A stretch of DNA of 64,000 bases from Saccoglossus kowalevskii (taxonomy: Eukaryota > Hemichordata > Enteropneusta > Harrimaniidae), in assembly GCF_000003605.2 (NCBI RefSeq), contig NW_003120423.1:115290-179289 (forward strand), written 5' to 3'. Positions 25,801 to 38,290 of this stretch are shown piece by piece (the stretch's first letter is position 1; every line of letters starts with the position of its first letter). The notes beneath the pieces are model-generated. The model saw only the letters and a list, made by a program, of their open reading frames with translations. It did not search any database and was not told the DNA's origin. The translations under genes were made by a program, and so were the position numbers.

Positions 25801-28800
25801 GAAACAGGTTTTCGCTGCGATTGGAACATATCAGGTGTGTACAAATATTTTACACAATACCACTGGTTCATCTAAATATAAATAACATTTTTAACTAGAG
25901 AGTGTAAACTACTGGTTATTACAATTTCCTATTTTCAAATGATAAATAATGCTGTCAACAATTCTTGTTTCCGGGGGGTGTGGTGTTGTTGTTTTGTTTG
26001 TGTTTGGGGGGGGGGGTTCCTGGGACAAAACATTCATCAGAAACCGTATTACTGGTATCATTTGAGTTGATTTTCTGGTGTTTATTTTATACATTGCAGG
26101 GCGCATTGGTTGCTATAAAGATGATTGACCGTTCGGGAGTACATATCACACGGAGTCAGTTGTTGGAATTGAAAAAGGCACATTATATATATTCTATATT
26201 ATTGCTTTAGTATTTATTGTATTTATTTATTTATTTATTTATTTATTTATTACTGTATGAATGGACAATATGGTAAAAAAAACTCAACATTTCTAAATCA
26301 AAAAATAAGCTATGATATCCTCTTTTAATTCCATATAAATAGATACGTGACATTCGCCATGACAATCTTAATCAGTTCGTTGGTGTGTGTGTGGATCCCC
26401 CAAACATATGTTTCGTGGAACAGTACTGCCAGAAAGGAAGTCTGCAGGTTAGTGTTATATTATTTGAATTTCGTATTGTCGTTTATGTAGTCAGAACATT
26501 TTTCAAAGATAGCTTCATACATTTGGAAAAGTCAGTAATGTATTATTCTAGAAGACAAATCACGGGGTACGATTTTACAAGCGTTCGTTGGAGGCAGCGC
26601 GCAGATAGGGCGTTCAGTATGTGTGAATAAACATTTCTGTGTTATAACGCGAATGGACAGCTATATAGAACTTGACACAAATGTACACATGATTGGACAC
26701 AGGTGGAACACAATATAGCCAGAGCCATCAAAGTGGCACACATGCTCCCCGTGTTCCCGAATTCCCCGTGCAGTTTACACACATACATCCAATGCGATGC
26801 CCAACACCTTGGCGCATGTTGGATTCAAACATCAATGTTACAGTATGGAATTATGATGTTAATTATTTACCTACAAAGGAAATTACCCAGGGACTTGACA
26901 CACGTGTCACTAAACAATGGGGTTCATTTTTGAACAAAGGTCATGGCCATAGTACGTGTGTTCAGTATTTGGCCATATGCGGCTAATGGCTAAAAACTTA
27001 ACACAGTTTTTTTCTACAACCCACATAATTGCATTGACGTTGCAGGTCGGCGTCTTCTACACTGATTTGACGCATATCACGCAGGAGTGTCGGGAGTTTG
27101 TTCGATATTTCGAATGTTTCGAAGTCAATCGTCGATTGCCACGTATTTTACGGATATATTAAATCGTTTCAGGGGCGAGTTTACTAAATAATGATAAATG
27201 AAACTTAGAAAACTTGTAAGAACAAACTGGATCCAAATTGTGCAAGTTTGCACTAGGTTTATGCTGCTAGTGTCTGGTTCGGAAGGAGTTCTACGCGTGA
27301 TTTTATCGCGTTCAAGGACGTTCTATTTTCGAACTAGTTGAAACCGGAAATTACGCAAGTACTTTCGAACTTCACACACAAATTTGATTATCGTTATTAT
27401 GTGTTTGTTTCTGTTGTTTCAAAGCTGGGATTATTTGTGACATTAATATTTCACTCACTAACAATATTTCACTAAAATGTGTGATTAAAAAGCAACTTAA
27501 ATTGAAAAAAATTATCAAGTTCCGTGTATAAACACTAGTGTAAAGAGGCACCGGAGCTATTTTAGCCAAAAGGTCTGTGCTGGAACAGCGCTTCCTCACG
27601 GTGACGACACAACTACATAATCTATTACAATTTCAGTTCAAAGGTGAGGTTCATGGTATAAGTTCATACATTTATATAACCAAAGGAAATAGCCATTGCT
27701 TTCAAACTTGGAAAACATATTACTCGTAAGATTTAGAGTGACATTAACCGAGTTTTGGCTGATGGGTTTGTTCTTCTTTTGCATTACACGCTGCGTCCTG
27801 TTCGATGTAGCACTCATAGCGACGTATACAACGCGTGTAAAATACATTGTTTATTTACATGAAATTCGAACACGCGCTGTGCGACGACCACCGCGCTTTA
27901 ACCTAAGAAAAAACACCATGGAATTATATGAGGTTATTACGAGGATACCGAAAAGTATGCACGAAGGCAGTACAGCGGGAGATGTTGAGTGCATACGTTT
28001 CGATATCCTCGTAATAACCTTATTATTATACATATTTTCCTTCAACGGATACATCATGAGAATTCCGTTTAGAACAGATTTATTTATTTATTTAATTTAT
28101 TTATGTTGAGTCCGGTCAAACCCTGGGGGCTGTTATGTTTGTTTTTATTATTAGAGGATCTCACGTGCGTAATCGCATTTCCTAATATGGTAGGATGAAA
28201 ATACCCAGTGCAATACCACAAAATTACAGCACGCTCTAACTAATGGAGTTACGGCGACAGATGTATAATAATATATATTATCTAGTTGACAATATTGTCA
28301 ATATTATATATATGACGTTTTGTTATGGACGCTCTTTTTTTAGGATGTTCTGGAAAATGATGAGATTGCCTTGGATTGGTTGTTTAAAGTGTCGTTTGCA
28401 AATGACATTGCTGCGGTAAGACACATTTGAATAGCTTGTAGCAGTAGTTACAAATGTTCAAACATTATGCATATCTAACCAGAAATTAGTTTATACTTCA
28501 AATAAAATCAGAGATCGCAGTCTATTAAGTAGGCATACATTTGAATACAAATATTTATTTGTGTTGTTTGGTAGTACATGCCAAAAATGGTTAAGATCAT
28601 ATTATCATGTACTATCTTTATTAATGCAGACACAAATTATATATGCATATGATGTGATAATATTTTTTTTTCACAGGGTGTTCAATTCCTTCATAAAAGT
28701 CCATTGACTGTACATGGTAATTTAAAATCGTCGAATTGTTTATTAGATGGACGTTGGGTTGTAAAATTAACAGACTTTGGTCTTTGGGAATTTAAAAATT

Positions 28801-31800
28801 ATAAAAGATACCGTTTAGAAGTCAGTGAAGAAGCTGCATATCAAGGTAAGAACAGAAACATAACACGGATTAATACGCGAGAGGCAGACGTTGAATCAAA
28901 CGAATACACAATAGGAACTCACAAAAAAGTTATGTGTCATTACGAAAAAGGCATCATAGTAACAATAGCAAAGCCACACAACACCCTCTATCCTGTGGCG
29001 TTTCCCATACTAATGTTCTTTCCCGTGTTTTCCTTCTAGGATTGTTGTGGACTGCTCCTGAACATTTACCGGATAAAGATATTGTTAATTCAACTGTGAA
29101 AATGTCGCAAAAGGGTGACATCTATAGTATTGGCATTATCTTACACGAGATAGTGTACAGAGATGGGGTATATGGTAACACTTCTTTGTCACCACGAGGT
29201 TTGTCAAATGATAATAATAGATTACTACTTATTTACTGCCGTTTCATATTCCGTAGTGGTATTGTGTGGTTTGTTCTGCACATCTGACCCATCTGTTATT
29301 AACATTACAGAAATTGTTGAACGGGTAAAGAATATTAACGTAACTACGGTCTGCCGTCCCGAATTAGTGAGTGGATCCCGTACACAAGATATAAATGAAT
29401 TGGTACAGCGATGTTGGCATCCCGTACCGGAAAAAAGATGTGACGTGTCATACATAAGGCGCGTCTTACGTGATATCAATCCGAACACGTGAGTACCATT
29501 TTTTGTGTAGTTGATATATTCTTCATTTCTGTTTTGGTTAATATATTTTGTTCATTGTCTGTAAGTTTGTTGCTTTGGGTTGCATTGTTCATCTATTTTT
29601 TTTTCTAGCAGTTCAAATATAATGGACAATATGGTGACAATGTTGGAAAAATATTCACACAATCTAGAAGATATCGTCGCTGACCGAACGTCGCAGTTAA
29701 TGGAAGAAAAGAAGAGAACGGAACAACTACTATACCGCATGTTGCCACGGTGAGCAACCATTTTACTATATTTGTTTTGGAAATAAATCAATTTAACGTT
29801 GATTTTGTAATTAAATTTGCAAATTGTCGCAAGGTGTTATCCTTAAATAACACGCTGGAGAAAAAAATAACCTTCTACAGTATTCGGTCAATCTACATAC
29901 ATCTACATAAGGAACCTGTGTTTAGATAATAAATAAATTAATATATATCACGTGACATCGCAAGCATAATTTGCACTGCACTTTTAGTCGAATCTCAAAT
30001 GTGCAAATTTAAAACTGCATATAAGCAACGTGACAAATGTAATGCGCCCTCAGTTTATTTTGTTGTGTCTTTTTTCGTACAGATCAGTGGCAGAGGGACT
30101 AAAAAATGGCTACCCAGTAGAAGCAGAGACATTTGATTCTGTTACTATATTCTTTTCAGATATTGTAGGTTTCACTGCAATATCCGCGTCAAGTGATCCA
30201 ATGCAGGTATGTAATACTGTATGTATAATTATAGACACAATGTAAGCTGTATTGTGGTAACTTATATTGTGGTGGAATCATTAAATTCGTTATTTTCATC
30301 TACGTATGTATGATTTCCACTATGGCCATAGTATCAATATATACTAGGACACTTAACATAGGTGAATATTATAATAGTGACATATTACAATAAACATTAT
30401 ATACCCCAAACATTAAACACAAATACGACCATATCATACACGAGACTACATTACACACACATATCCTAGCCAGGGTTAGTAATAGATTAATATGTTCTGC
30501 TGTAGCAGGCTGGGTAATGAATTACATCATTTAGGCCAGACTTTTATTATCACTTGTTTCGCGAACCCGCCGAATGAACAGGAACCGAGAATGAAATAAA
30601 AATATAATTTTATTTCATCGTAATTTCTCGCGCCCGCCGACTTGTAAGCGCAAAGAAATGCTAAAAAAATATTATTTTTATCTTCATTTTTTACCGCCCG
30701 CCGCATAACAAATCAAAATTGCATTTTCGTGGGAGTATCACAATCAAAGTACCGAAGTCTCGCGCAGATGAGAAACAAGGTTATACATAGAATAACATTT
30801 TATTTCATTTCTTCTCTCCGATCAATGATCTCACTTACAATTCTTTGAGAATTACACAAATCTAATAGAAAAAAAAAGAATTAATTTTAGTTTTTTTCCA
30901 CCTGCCTTTTAAAAACTCGCGAAACAAGGAAGAAAAAAGTTTGGCCTTATATGTTTTTGTTGTAATATTAGAACACATCATTCGTGTTTAGTAGTCGCTA
31001 CACTTTTTGTTCTTTTTTTCAATTTTGAAAAATGTATTAAACTATCTCACTGGAACCTGACAAATCTACTACGTTAGTGCAACATGTTATAAAATTACTC
31101 CAATAATTTACAAGACAATGAAAGATGTAAACATGTCTGGGCTTTGAAATACAATGCCGAGAATGGCTATAAACACTTTTCTGAAAACATTCAGAAAAGC
31201 ACATGGACTAAGTAAATTTCGTAAATTTCAGCCAGAAATATTTTTGGAAAACGTGGATTAAGTCGTTTTGACTAAATTATTAAATCTGGCATTTAGTCAG
31301 TCACGTGACGCTCATGTAAACAAATGACAATGTGATATGTTTAAATGTGTTTCACTATGTCAAGGCTTTCAACAATATTTAGTAAATGGACATTTTGAAA
31401 AAGATAACTATATTATTCAAAAATATCATAATATACTTAAGATTCGACACTTTTGTGTTATTAGCTCAACAGTGGTACGACATTTTATTTTGAATTATTT
31501 TTAGAAATGCTAAAAATAGGTGATAACATAAATAATGTCAACAAGGTTGACTAGCGTTTTTGTATTTATATTATATTATCTTTAAGATTATGCTAAGCAC
31601 GTTTGATTAGCTACACAACACTGATAGCTTAACCACTAGATTCCTTGTTTACATAGGAAAGTTGTCACGTTTTGTAACGCATGAATTCTGAAAGTACAAC
31701 TTCGAACACTAGTTTCAAGTAAACAAACATACACAGGAAAAAAATCAGACATTGTCGCTGTTGTTGACAGGATGCTGGTATTAAATATTGACTAGTTTTC

Positions 31801-34800
31801 GGACGTTTATTTTGAATAAAAAAAAACACGCATTAAAGCATATTTTCAAAGAAAAAAATGTGCTTACTTGTACAAGTTTCATAAAACATAGGATTAGGGC
31901 TAACATACAATATATGTAATATGTGTATTGTCAAATATCATGTGAACAAATATGTGACCTCGAATCTGGGTATCATCCTTACACGTATTAATTGAACTTG
32001 TATTTGAGTCACACTGAAGCACTCACAGGCTAATCTCTGGGGGTTGGCATATACGCCGTGTGGTGGAGATAAATGAAGTTTACGTCATTTATTTGTCAAT
32101 AACCCTCAAACCCAAATAAAGCGTTTGACATATCAAATAAAAATGTACTTCTTATACACAAGATGGTTGAAATAAATGTATGTACAGTTTCAACCGTGTA
32201 CCACAACCCCTTTTCCGGTCAGGCTCTGCGTTTTTTCAAATAATTCCCGTATTCTGCAAACAGTGTGGTCGATTGTAAGTATTAACAAGTCTAATGCAGC
32301 ATTGTCAAAGTTGTTGTTGTCTTCATTTGTTACTTTTGTGAATTCATTTGATTTGAGTGTAATTATTACTTACTAACCTCTTATTCGTTGTTTTCAGATA
32401 CAAACACTTTGCTAACCTTTCATATAATATGTATCATAATAAACAGATGCTCGAAATATTAATATTAATATTAATAAATATGTTGATTCCATCTACAGGT
32501 AGTTCAATTACTGAATTCGTTATATTCTTTATTCGATGGTATCATCGAAGATTGTGACGTGTATAAGGTAAGACAAGTTGATCCTAATTGATGTTACCGC
32601 TAACAATGGCCAAAAACATAACATGTTAAACTAATAACACTTCACATTACAGTATATACATGCTACAGACTGAGACTTCCGCATTTCTGATTTAATTAGG
32701 TAGAAACTATTGGCGATGCATACATGGTGGTCAGTGGATTACCGATACGTAATGGAAATAAACATGCTGGTGAAATAGCCACTATGGCATTGGCGTTATT
32801 AAGTTCCATTCAGTCCTTCAGAATTCCACACATGCCGAATGAAAAATTAAAACTACGTATAGGTATACATACAGGTGAGCACATAAACTCGTTTCAGATG
32901 TCTACAGTATTTTCAATTTGATGCCCTGTGAAGTCGCATTTTATCAAATTTCGTGCTGTATTTTTTTAAATCCGACTGTTCAACTTTATATTATTGTCAC
33001 ACAATATTATATATTGGTGTAATGTCATTATATTATACATTAACAAGATTATAGGGTTATGAAACATCTTAAATGTCAACATGTCATATGTTAGCATAAC
33101 ATCGTTATGTTTGTGTGATGTCATTATATTATATCCTGAAATAATTGTGTGGTATGCCAACATGTTTTTATGGTTGGATTATACGGTTATTATACAGTCC
33201 ACCTTTATTATTATGTATAAAGTCTGTATTACGTGAGGTTGAGTGCAAAGCGCTAAATGAATGGAGAACCTAAAACGGCAGTTCAGCCTCGGTAATTTAT
33301 TGGAAAAAATTGTAGATGAACGCATATACCCCGTTGTTGTGGAATAGTTAACGAATAGACTATTGGATCGTCGCCTTGAAGTACGTGTTATTGGAGATCG
33401 GGCGCGTCTGCTCAACTGCAGCAACTGAGGTTAAGGACAGTATCAGCGATACTCCTGTTAATGACGTCACTGGCGGTGTGACAGGCCACGGCTTCAATTT
33501 GAGAAGAGATATTTTACGTGAACGTAGGTCATTCTTTACAATATCCCGATCAATTCTGGGAGAGGCACCAGGCATAAGAGGAAAGGCGATTAACCTCATA
33601 TAATATTGAACGTGTACAGAAATATGGTGCACTGCCACTATATAATTACGTTAGAATATCATATAATGACGTTCCACAAACAAACTATCATCGAAATCAA
33701 AATGTAAACGTATTCAATGTATTCAATTCAAGTAAGTAACCTCTCTCAATATCATGCACATGAGGAATATACACACGAGGAACGCATAACTATCTGTTTA
33801 TCTCAAGACAGGTTTATGTCTATTTTTATTTGCCAACAATTCACACCTTTACTTCATTGTACGTAGATGTCACTCAGTGTACTGCAGATTAAAAATATAA
33901 AATGGTCGTACTCATATTTGATACCTTTCTTTGTATGACATTACCAAATTTGTAAATGAATGACATTAAATAATAACTACAATTCTTTCGTTCGAGGCAG
34001 CCATACTGTCACGTGTTCACGTTGTTCCGTTGGTCAGGAACTTAGGAAATACAAAGTATAGGTGGTATTTTATAAGCTGTAATTTAGTTGATGTTGTACT
34101 AATTCGCGTATATGCCGCTTTGCATCGTGAACATACCTAATGTCTGACTAATAAGGGGTAACACCATGCACAGATTACGACTTTGCGATTATCAGTATTG
34201 AAGTCAAAAATGCAACCAAGTTACGAAGGAAAACATTTTATTAAACTTTATTTTATTTATCATTTTATTATTGAGTATTTTCTTTGTTTTGTAGGTCCGT
34301 GTGTGGCTGGTGTAGTCGGAATAGCGATGCCTCGGTACTGTTTGTTTGGCGATACAGTCAATACTGCGTCTAGATTCGAATCAAATGGCGAAGGTAGGTC
34401 ATAATAACATACTAACGAAGAATCAGTATCAGATGTTTCAAAGTTTTAGCGTGAATATTCTCTAAATATGCGTTGTCTGCATTACAGCTCTCCGTATTCA
34501 CGTCAGTAAAAATGTAGTGGAAGCATTAAGTATACTTGGTGGATACGTATGCGAGGAAAGAGGAGAGGTTCACATGAAGGTAAACTCTATTATGTTAAGC
34601 TATTACCGTGATTTACGAAGCGTCCAGGACGTACGTGTGTGTGGGGGGGGGGGGCGTAAAGATAAGATCAAGGTCAAAGCATGTGTTTATGTACTTTAAA
34701 TACTATAACTACATTGAAAAATTAGCAATAGTCGTCAACTTTTGCACACTTTTTCCCCGCGAGATTCACAAGACCTTGCTACATTTTGGGGTCACAAGTA

Positions 34801-35488
34801 TTGGTTTATGAACGTTTGTTATATAACTACAGGATTTAAATGACTAGAGCCTTCAAACTTGGCACACGTTCCCTGTGAGTCACACAACCAGGTAATATTT
34901 TCGGGTCAAAGGTAAAATTCACAATATGTGATTCAATATTGACACGAAAGATTTCATGTACGACTCGTATGACCTGGTTACACTTTCGAGCGAAAAGTCG
35001 GGGTCATAATAAAAGTTATTATTTTCTGTTGCATTGTTGATATAAATATTGAAGTAATTTAAGTCAGCATAGGTTGGCATCTCCTTCGAGTGCTGACTGG
35101 TTCAAAATAGCAATATTTCTTACAAAACAGTAAACAACCAAGAATGTTAATACCCTAAAATAACATATACTATGAGAAATTATAAATAAATAAATATTGT
35201 GGAAAACATTTCGTAATTGCATTGCTCCGGATGGCATAGGAATGAGATGCATTATCAGGAAGATAATAGTGCGCCCTCAAACGATTTGCTTTCTGTTTTA
35301 GATCAGGTGGAGAGGTCAAAGGTCAAAAAGAGTACAACAACATGGGCGCAATAAAGAAACTCAAGTTTACGAAACTAAGAGTATATTAATGTAGTTTATT
35401 TAAATAATTTTGGTACCTTTTTCTCTGTCTTTATTTGCAGGGCAAAGGTGTCCAGACAACTTATTGGTTACTGAGTAAGAACATTTAG
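16868..35488 (+). CDS. Gene B: complete natriuretic-peptide-receptor-type guanylate cyclase, 20 coding exons, 1060 residues
   Basis: Single-pass receptor guanylate cyclase. Exons: 16868-17519, 20047-20171, 20912-21091, 21923-22058, 22270-22506, 22616-22779, 25655-25834, 26100-26177, 26343-26447, 28344-28415, 28677-28845, 29040-29198, 29311-29488, 29609-29749, 30083-30206, 32499-32567, 32700-32874, 34295-34393, 34488-34579, 35441-35488 (TAG). The sum is 3183 nt with every phase consistent; human NPR1 has 1061 residues. Residues 1-20 are a signal peptide; about 21-443 an ANF-receptor ectodomain with YDSGCDG and IGPDC (probable disulfide pair) and the juxtamembrane CGFQGEFC; 448-470 the membrane helix; about 520-810 the pseudokinase with ATP-site Lys565 (VAIK), HGN at 656-658 replacing HRD, and DFG at 676-678; 812-858 the dimerisation helix; about 860-1060 the cyclase with Asp885 and Asp929 (metal), Glu925 and Cys997 (guanine), Asn1004 and Arg1008 (catalysis). 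No glycine-rich GxGxxG loop is evident. The start ATG at 16868 gives the signal peptide. Intron 8 uses a GC donor. Catalytically competent by motif; ligand unknown. Confidence 0.95.
17520..20046 (+). other. Gene B intron 1 (2.5 kb) with repeat-like patches
   Basis: Starts GTAAGT and ends TTTTATAG. It holds a GC-richer patch at 18690-18915 with a C-run and GGCGGATCTAGGATTCTGG on the reverse strand, a sequence style common in dispersed repeats, and a repeat shared with 46.5-46.8 kb at about 19165-19330. No exon is expected here: joining 17519 to 20047 restores the continuous ectodomain reading KAR-VIIL. Confidence 0.6.
19165..19330. repeat. Dispersed repeat, copy in gene B intron 1
   Basis: Shares GTTACAAACTTCCTC, GGACAAAT, CAGTGAA and the order of neighbouring blocks with 46675-46790. 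A second block, CGAATATATAAACATGAAAC, matches 46518-46537 with one change. Block order differs between the copies, so it may be composite. Family unknown. Confidence 0.4.
22780..25654 (+). other. Gene B intron 6 (2.9 kb)
   Basis: Separates the membrane-helix exon from the cytoplasmic part. Contains a TTTG-rich run at about 22835-22877, but otherwise only AT-rich sequence in which I recognise nothing. Confidence 0.6.
26178..26342 (+). other. GC-AG intron 8 of gene B
   Basis: The exon ends in GAATTGAAAAAG and is followed by GCACAT, not GT. The next exon begins at 26343 after AAATAG and continues the kinase-homology sequence exactly where NPR1 reads ELKHMRD (here ELKKIRD). The frame is phase 0 on both sides and no nearby GT keeps the frame: reading on reaches a stop 12 codons later. 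The intron is only 165 nt and holds an (ATTT)n run at about 26215-26252. The donor match after GC is poor, so splicing may be weak or regulated. Confidence 0.7.
27931..28290. repeat. Hairpin repeat family, copy 2 (gene B intron 9)
   Basis: The first 90 bp (27931-28020) are a foldback with 32-bp arms differing at about 3 positions (AGGTTATTACGAGGATACCG against AGGTTATTACGAGGATATCG) around a 26-bp loop. The following 270 bp are homologous to copy 1. It ends about 55 bp before exon 10, so a stable hairpin would sit in pre-mRNA close to that acceptor. Confidence 0.65.
30207..32498 (+). other. Gene B intron 15 (2.3 kb)
   Basis: Lies inside the cyclase domain. The patch 30540-30720 repeats CCCGCCG three times in short, spaced, GC-rich bursts that look like pieces of a dispersed repeat. 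An alternating AATATT run at about 32456-32478 precedes the acceptor. No coding content. Confidence 0.5.
32875..34294 (+). other. Gene B intron 17 (1.4 kb)
   Basis: Contains a patch at 33230-33610 with more balanced base composition and frames open on both strands (about 75-92 codons). I do not recognise any protein in it; it may be an old inserted repeat. Confidence 0.4.
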
Positions 35489-38090
35489 ATCTATGGAAAC
35501 GTGACGAAACATCGGACTCACTCAAGGAGTGATTACTTTGTGAATGTTTCCCACGCCCTGGTAACGTTCGCCCATCTCATATTTGTAATAATAATATTTG
35601 AATTTGTGTATTTTAAAGTCTTTCAAATATAGGGCAGTTGGGACGCATGTAATGCATAAAAGCTGAAGTCCTTGCAAACGTTTTATAAATATACAAATGT
35701 AAATTGTTTAGATGTTGGAATTCAACTGAACAATTAAAAATCAAAGTCTTAGTATTGTGCATTTCACTGTAACAAGCAATATTTTCTAAATGTGTATATT
35801 AGGGCCTAGGCTCTTTTTCGTCAATTCATAGACAAGAAGAACACGTACTGATGAATTGAGTAGTTGTTTCTATATTTATTGTATACGTTATACGTGCCAT
35901 CATTTTATTTTTTTCGTGATTTTTCATTGTTGTAACCATAATAATTATGTCATATTAGTGATGTATTTATTGTATATATTCAGACCAAATGATGTCTTTT
36001 TCTTAACACTTTTAGTGAAAAAAATGCTGTATTTCGTAAAAGTATAACATCATGTTGCAATGCAGCTAATAGCTAATAAGTAATACACACTGCTTATGAT
36101 TATTATGCAGGTCATGTAAGGTCAGAGTGTGTCAGACGTGTGTGCAGTAACATATGGCTTCAGTGATATGTCCACTCTGATTAGCTTGTAGTCGCAATGC
36201 AGCTGATGGTTACCCTTGTTATGTATATGAACTAGGCAGGTAGGAGAGAAGGTGTGTCACACAGATTGGAAGAGACCAATAATCAACTTCCGGCTTTCAT
36301 TGTCTGCAAACAAAAAGAGTTCTGGTAATTTTAAAAGTGTTCTCAGATATAGCGTTGGGTGACTGGAAAGCAGGGTGGATTACATTATTGAGATTTTTTT
36401 AGATGTGTTTACACCAATGAAATGTCAGGATGTTTTAATGTGGCTGATGTTTGTGATGTGGCGTGAAAGTATTTATCGATGATTTGCCGGCGACCATCTT
36501 TGATTTCGTCCGAAACATTACCGTGGGTTCGTATGTTGACTGCTGTGTGAACAGACATAGCCCTGCATATTAATTTACAACTCTTTTCTGTTGATGGCGC
36601 AGTTTGCCTCAAACTGACTGCGGATTACTCTTCTCTGTAATGTGCAACAAGATAATTCTTGCTTCCTCGTCGTATGCAAATTGTCGATGCATAGAAAGTT
36701 TCGTATTCTGGATTCCAAGTAAACGGAAACCTGACACGGCAGAACTGCAAGAAAATTCGATACCACAGATGCAGATAATATCTAAATTGAATCTTGGACA
36801 CTATGTATTGTCTTGTGGTTTGTGTCACTCCCAATCTATATAACTTTGGGTACTATATTATACAGTATTTTACAATGTGTGTATTTAATAAACTGCATTG
36901 TTTCATATGAGATTAAACGTCAGCGTCTTCACTTCACACTTTGCCTGTATGTGCAATCATTTTTAAAGGTAGGTGGTCGTTGCGCTGTGCATGTGCGACA
37001 TTTGTGTTGATCCAAATGCGCTATTCTAATGAAAATCACAAGTATGAGGTTTGACCCTGGCGTGACTCCTTCGATGCATTTCAATCACCTAAAAAATACT
37101 TAATTAAAGCTTGGTCTCAGTTTGTACAGTTTGTAAGTCGCCATCTTTGTTTACATGAGACCCATATATCTCTCACATGCGACGACTACCACCCTTTAAT
37201 CATTTGCTATAAGCAGTTGGGAACCGAACCTAGGTATGCAGATGAATATTTTGAGCGCGGACTCCTTGGAGAACCAGTTTCTGACCTAGCGTGCCGTAAA
37301 AACATTAATTTCGATGAACAAAATACATAACAACATGACCAATGTGACCCAGTTGAGTACATTGGATAATGGCATGGTAGTCAAGAGATGTTGATTTATA
37401 TTTGAGAATTCTAGAAGAAGAGTGTATTTGTGTAATAGGATACGAATGCTAGATTTTTATCTATGTTCACCTTACATACGTAATACTGTCTCGCGATTCA
37501 CGGCTAACACCGGAGATAACACGCGGTGTTGCGAGAAGCAGTATTGACACACCAATTCTGCTTCGAGCTAATTTGATCAAATCTATGGCTTGGTTAGTCT
37601 AGTAGCATATTAAGGTAGTGAGAGAGAAAAATACAAGACAACATATTTTTTGGACAGAAATAGCTGGTTGAGTAACATTATACATAGCATTTTTTTGTTT
37701 AACTTATGGGTATCAGTGTGCGTAGATTTGGTGTGTAAATTTCGGTTTATTATTAAAACCCGTTTTCTAAGTACATAAATAGGGTATTACAAAAATGGGT
37801 AATTGTTTTTGTGTTTTTTCACAAGAAGGCAGTACGATGATTGTATCGACCGACGCGTATACTTTGTTCTATTCTCGTGGTAACCTTAGTATTATACATT
37901 TTTATTTTTTCTGCTTGTAGTCAGACTTTATTGAGAGATTATAGGCCGGAATGAGAACGAAAAAACGTTTTGCGCCGTGCGAACGTTTTAATATTTTGAA
38001 CGCGCGCTATTCCACTTTCTGCCTCCAATGTAAACAAAGGAATTGGTTCGAATGTAACAATAACCTGGAACGCGCCAATGTTGGTGGTGA
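35489..38090. other. Spacer after gene B, no gene recognised
   Basis: AT-rich. Short frames near 36400-37010 on both strands overlap one another and show no family motif. Nothing else supportable. Confidence 0.45.
35733..35738 (+). terminator. Possible variant poly(A) signal of gene B
   Basis: ATTAAA, the commonest variant hexamer, lies about 245 nt after the gene B stop. In such AT-rich DNA the motif is frequent by chance, and a canonical AATAAA appears only about 1.4 kb downstream. Confidence 0.2.
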
Positions 38091-38094
38091 TACA

Positions 38095-38290
38095 CGTTAT
38101 TGAGGGATAGTCTATCAAATTCAGGTGTACAGCATTCAAATCCTTTATCGTATTCAGGCCGGGAGCAGGGCAGGGTATCGTATACAGAGACACTTTATCG
38201 TTTCTAGAATAGTCTGCCTTATTCAGGGACAGTGTACCATATTCACGGATAGTTTGTTGTATTCAGGTATAGTATAGGTTATCATCTGAT
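38095..38290. repeat. Degenerate minisatellite, unit about 28 bp
   Basis: Spaced repeats of TATTCAGGGATAGTNT-like units (TTATTCAGGGACAGTGTACC, CATATTCACGGATAGTTTG, TGTATTCAGGTATAGTAT). About six decayed copies. Non-coding. Confidence 0.55.

Noticed and set aside
26178-26210. Read-through of gene B exon 8 as coding (12 more codons)
   Set aside because: It ends in a stop, while joining 26177 to 26343 restores the family sequence in frame; treated as the start of a GC-AG intron.
27696-28109. 137-codon forward frame in gene B intron 9
   Set aside because: It runs through the hairpin repeat and is not shared as a frame with the other copy.
33179-33638. Overlapping frames of 75-92 codons in gene B intron 17
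   Set aside because: Open on both strands at once and not recognisable; counted only as a patch of different composition.
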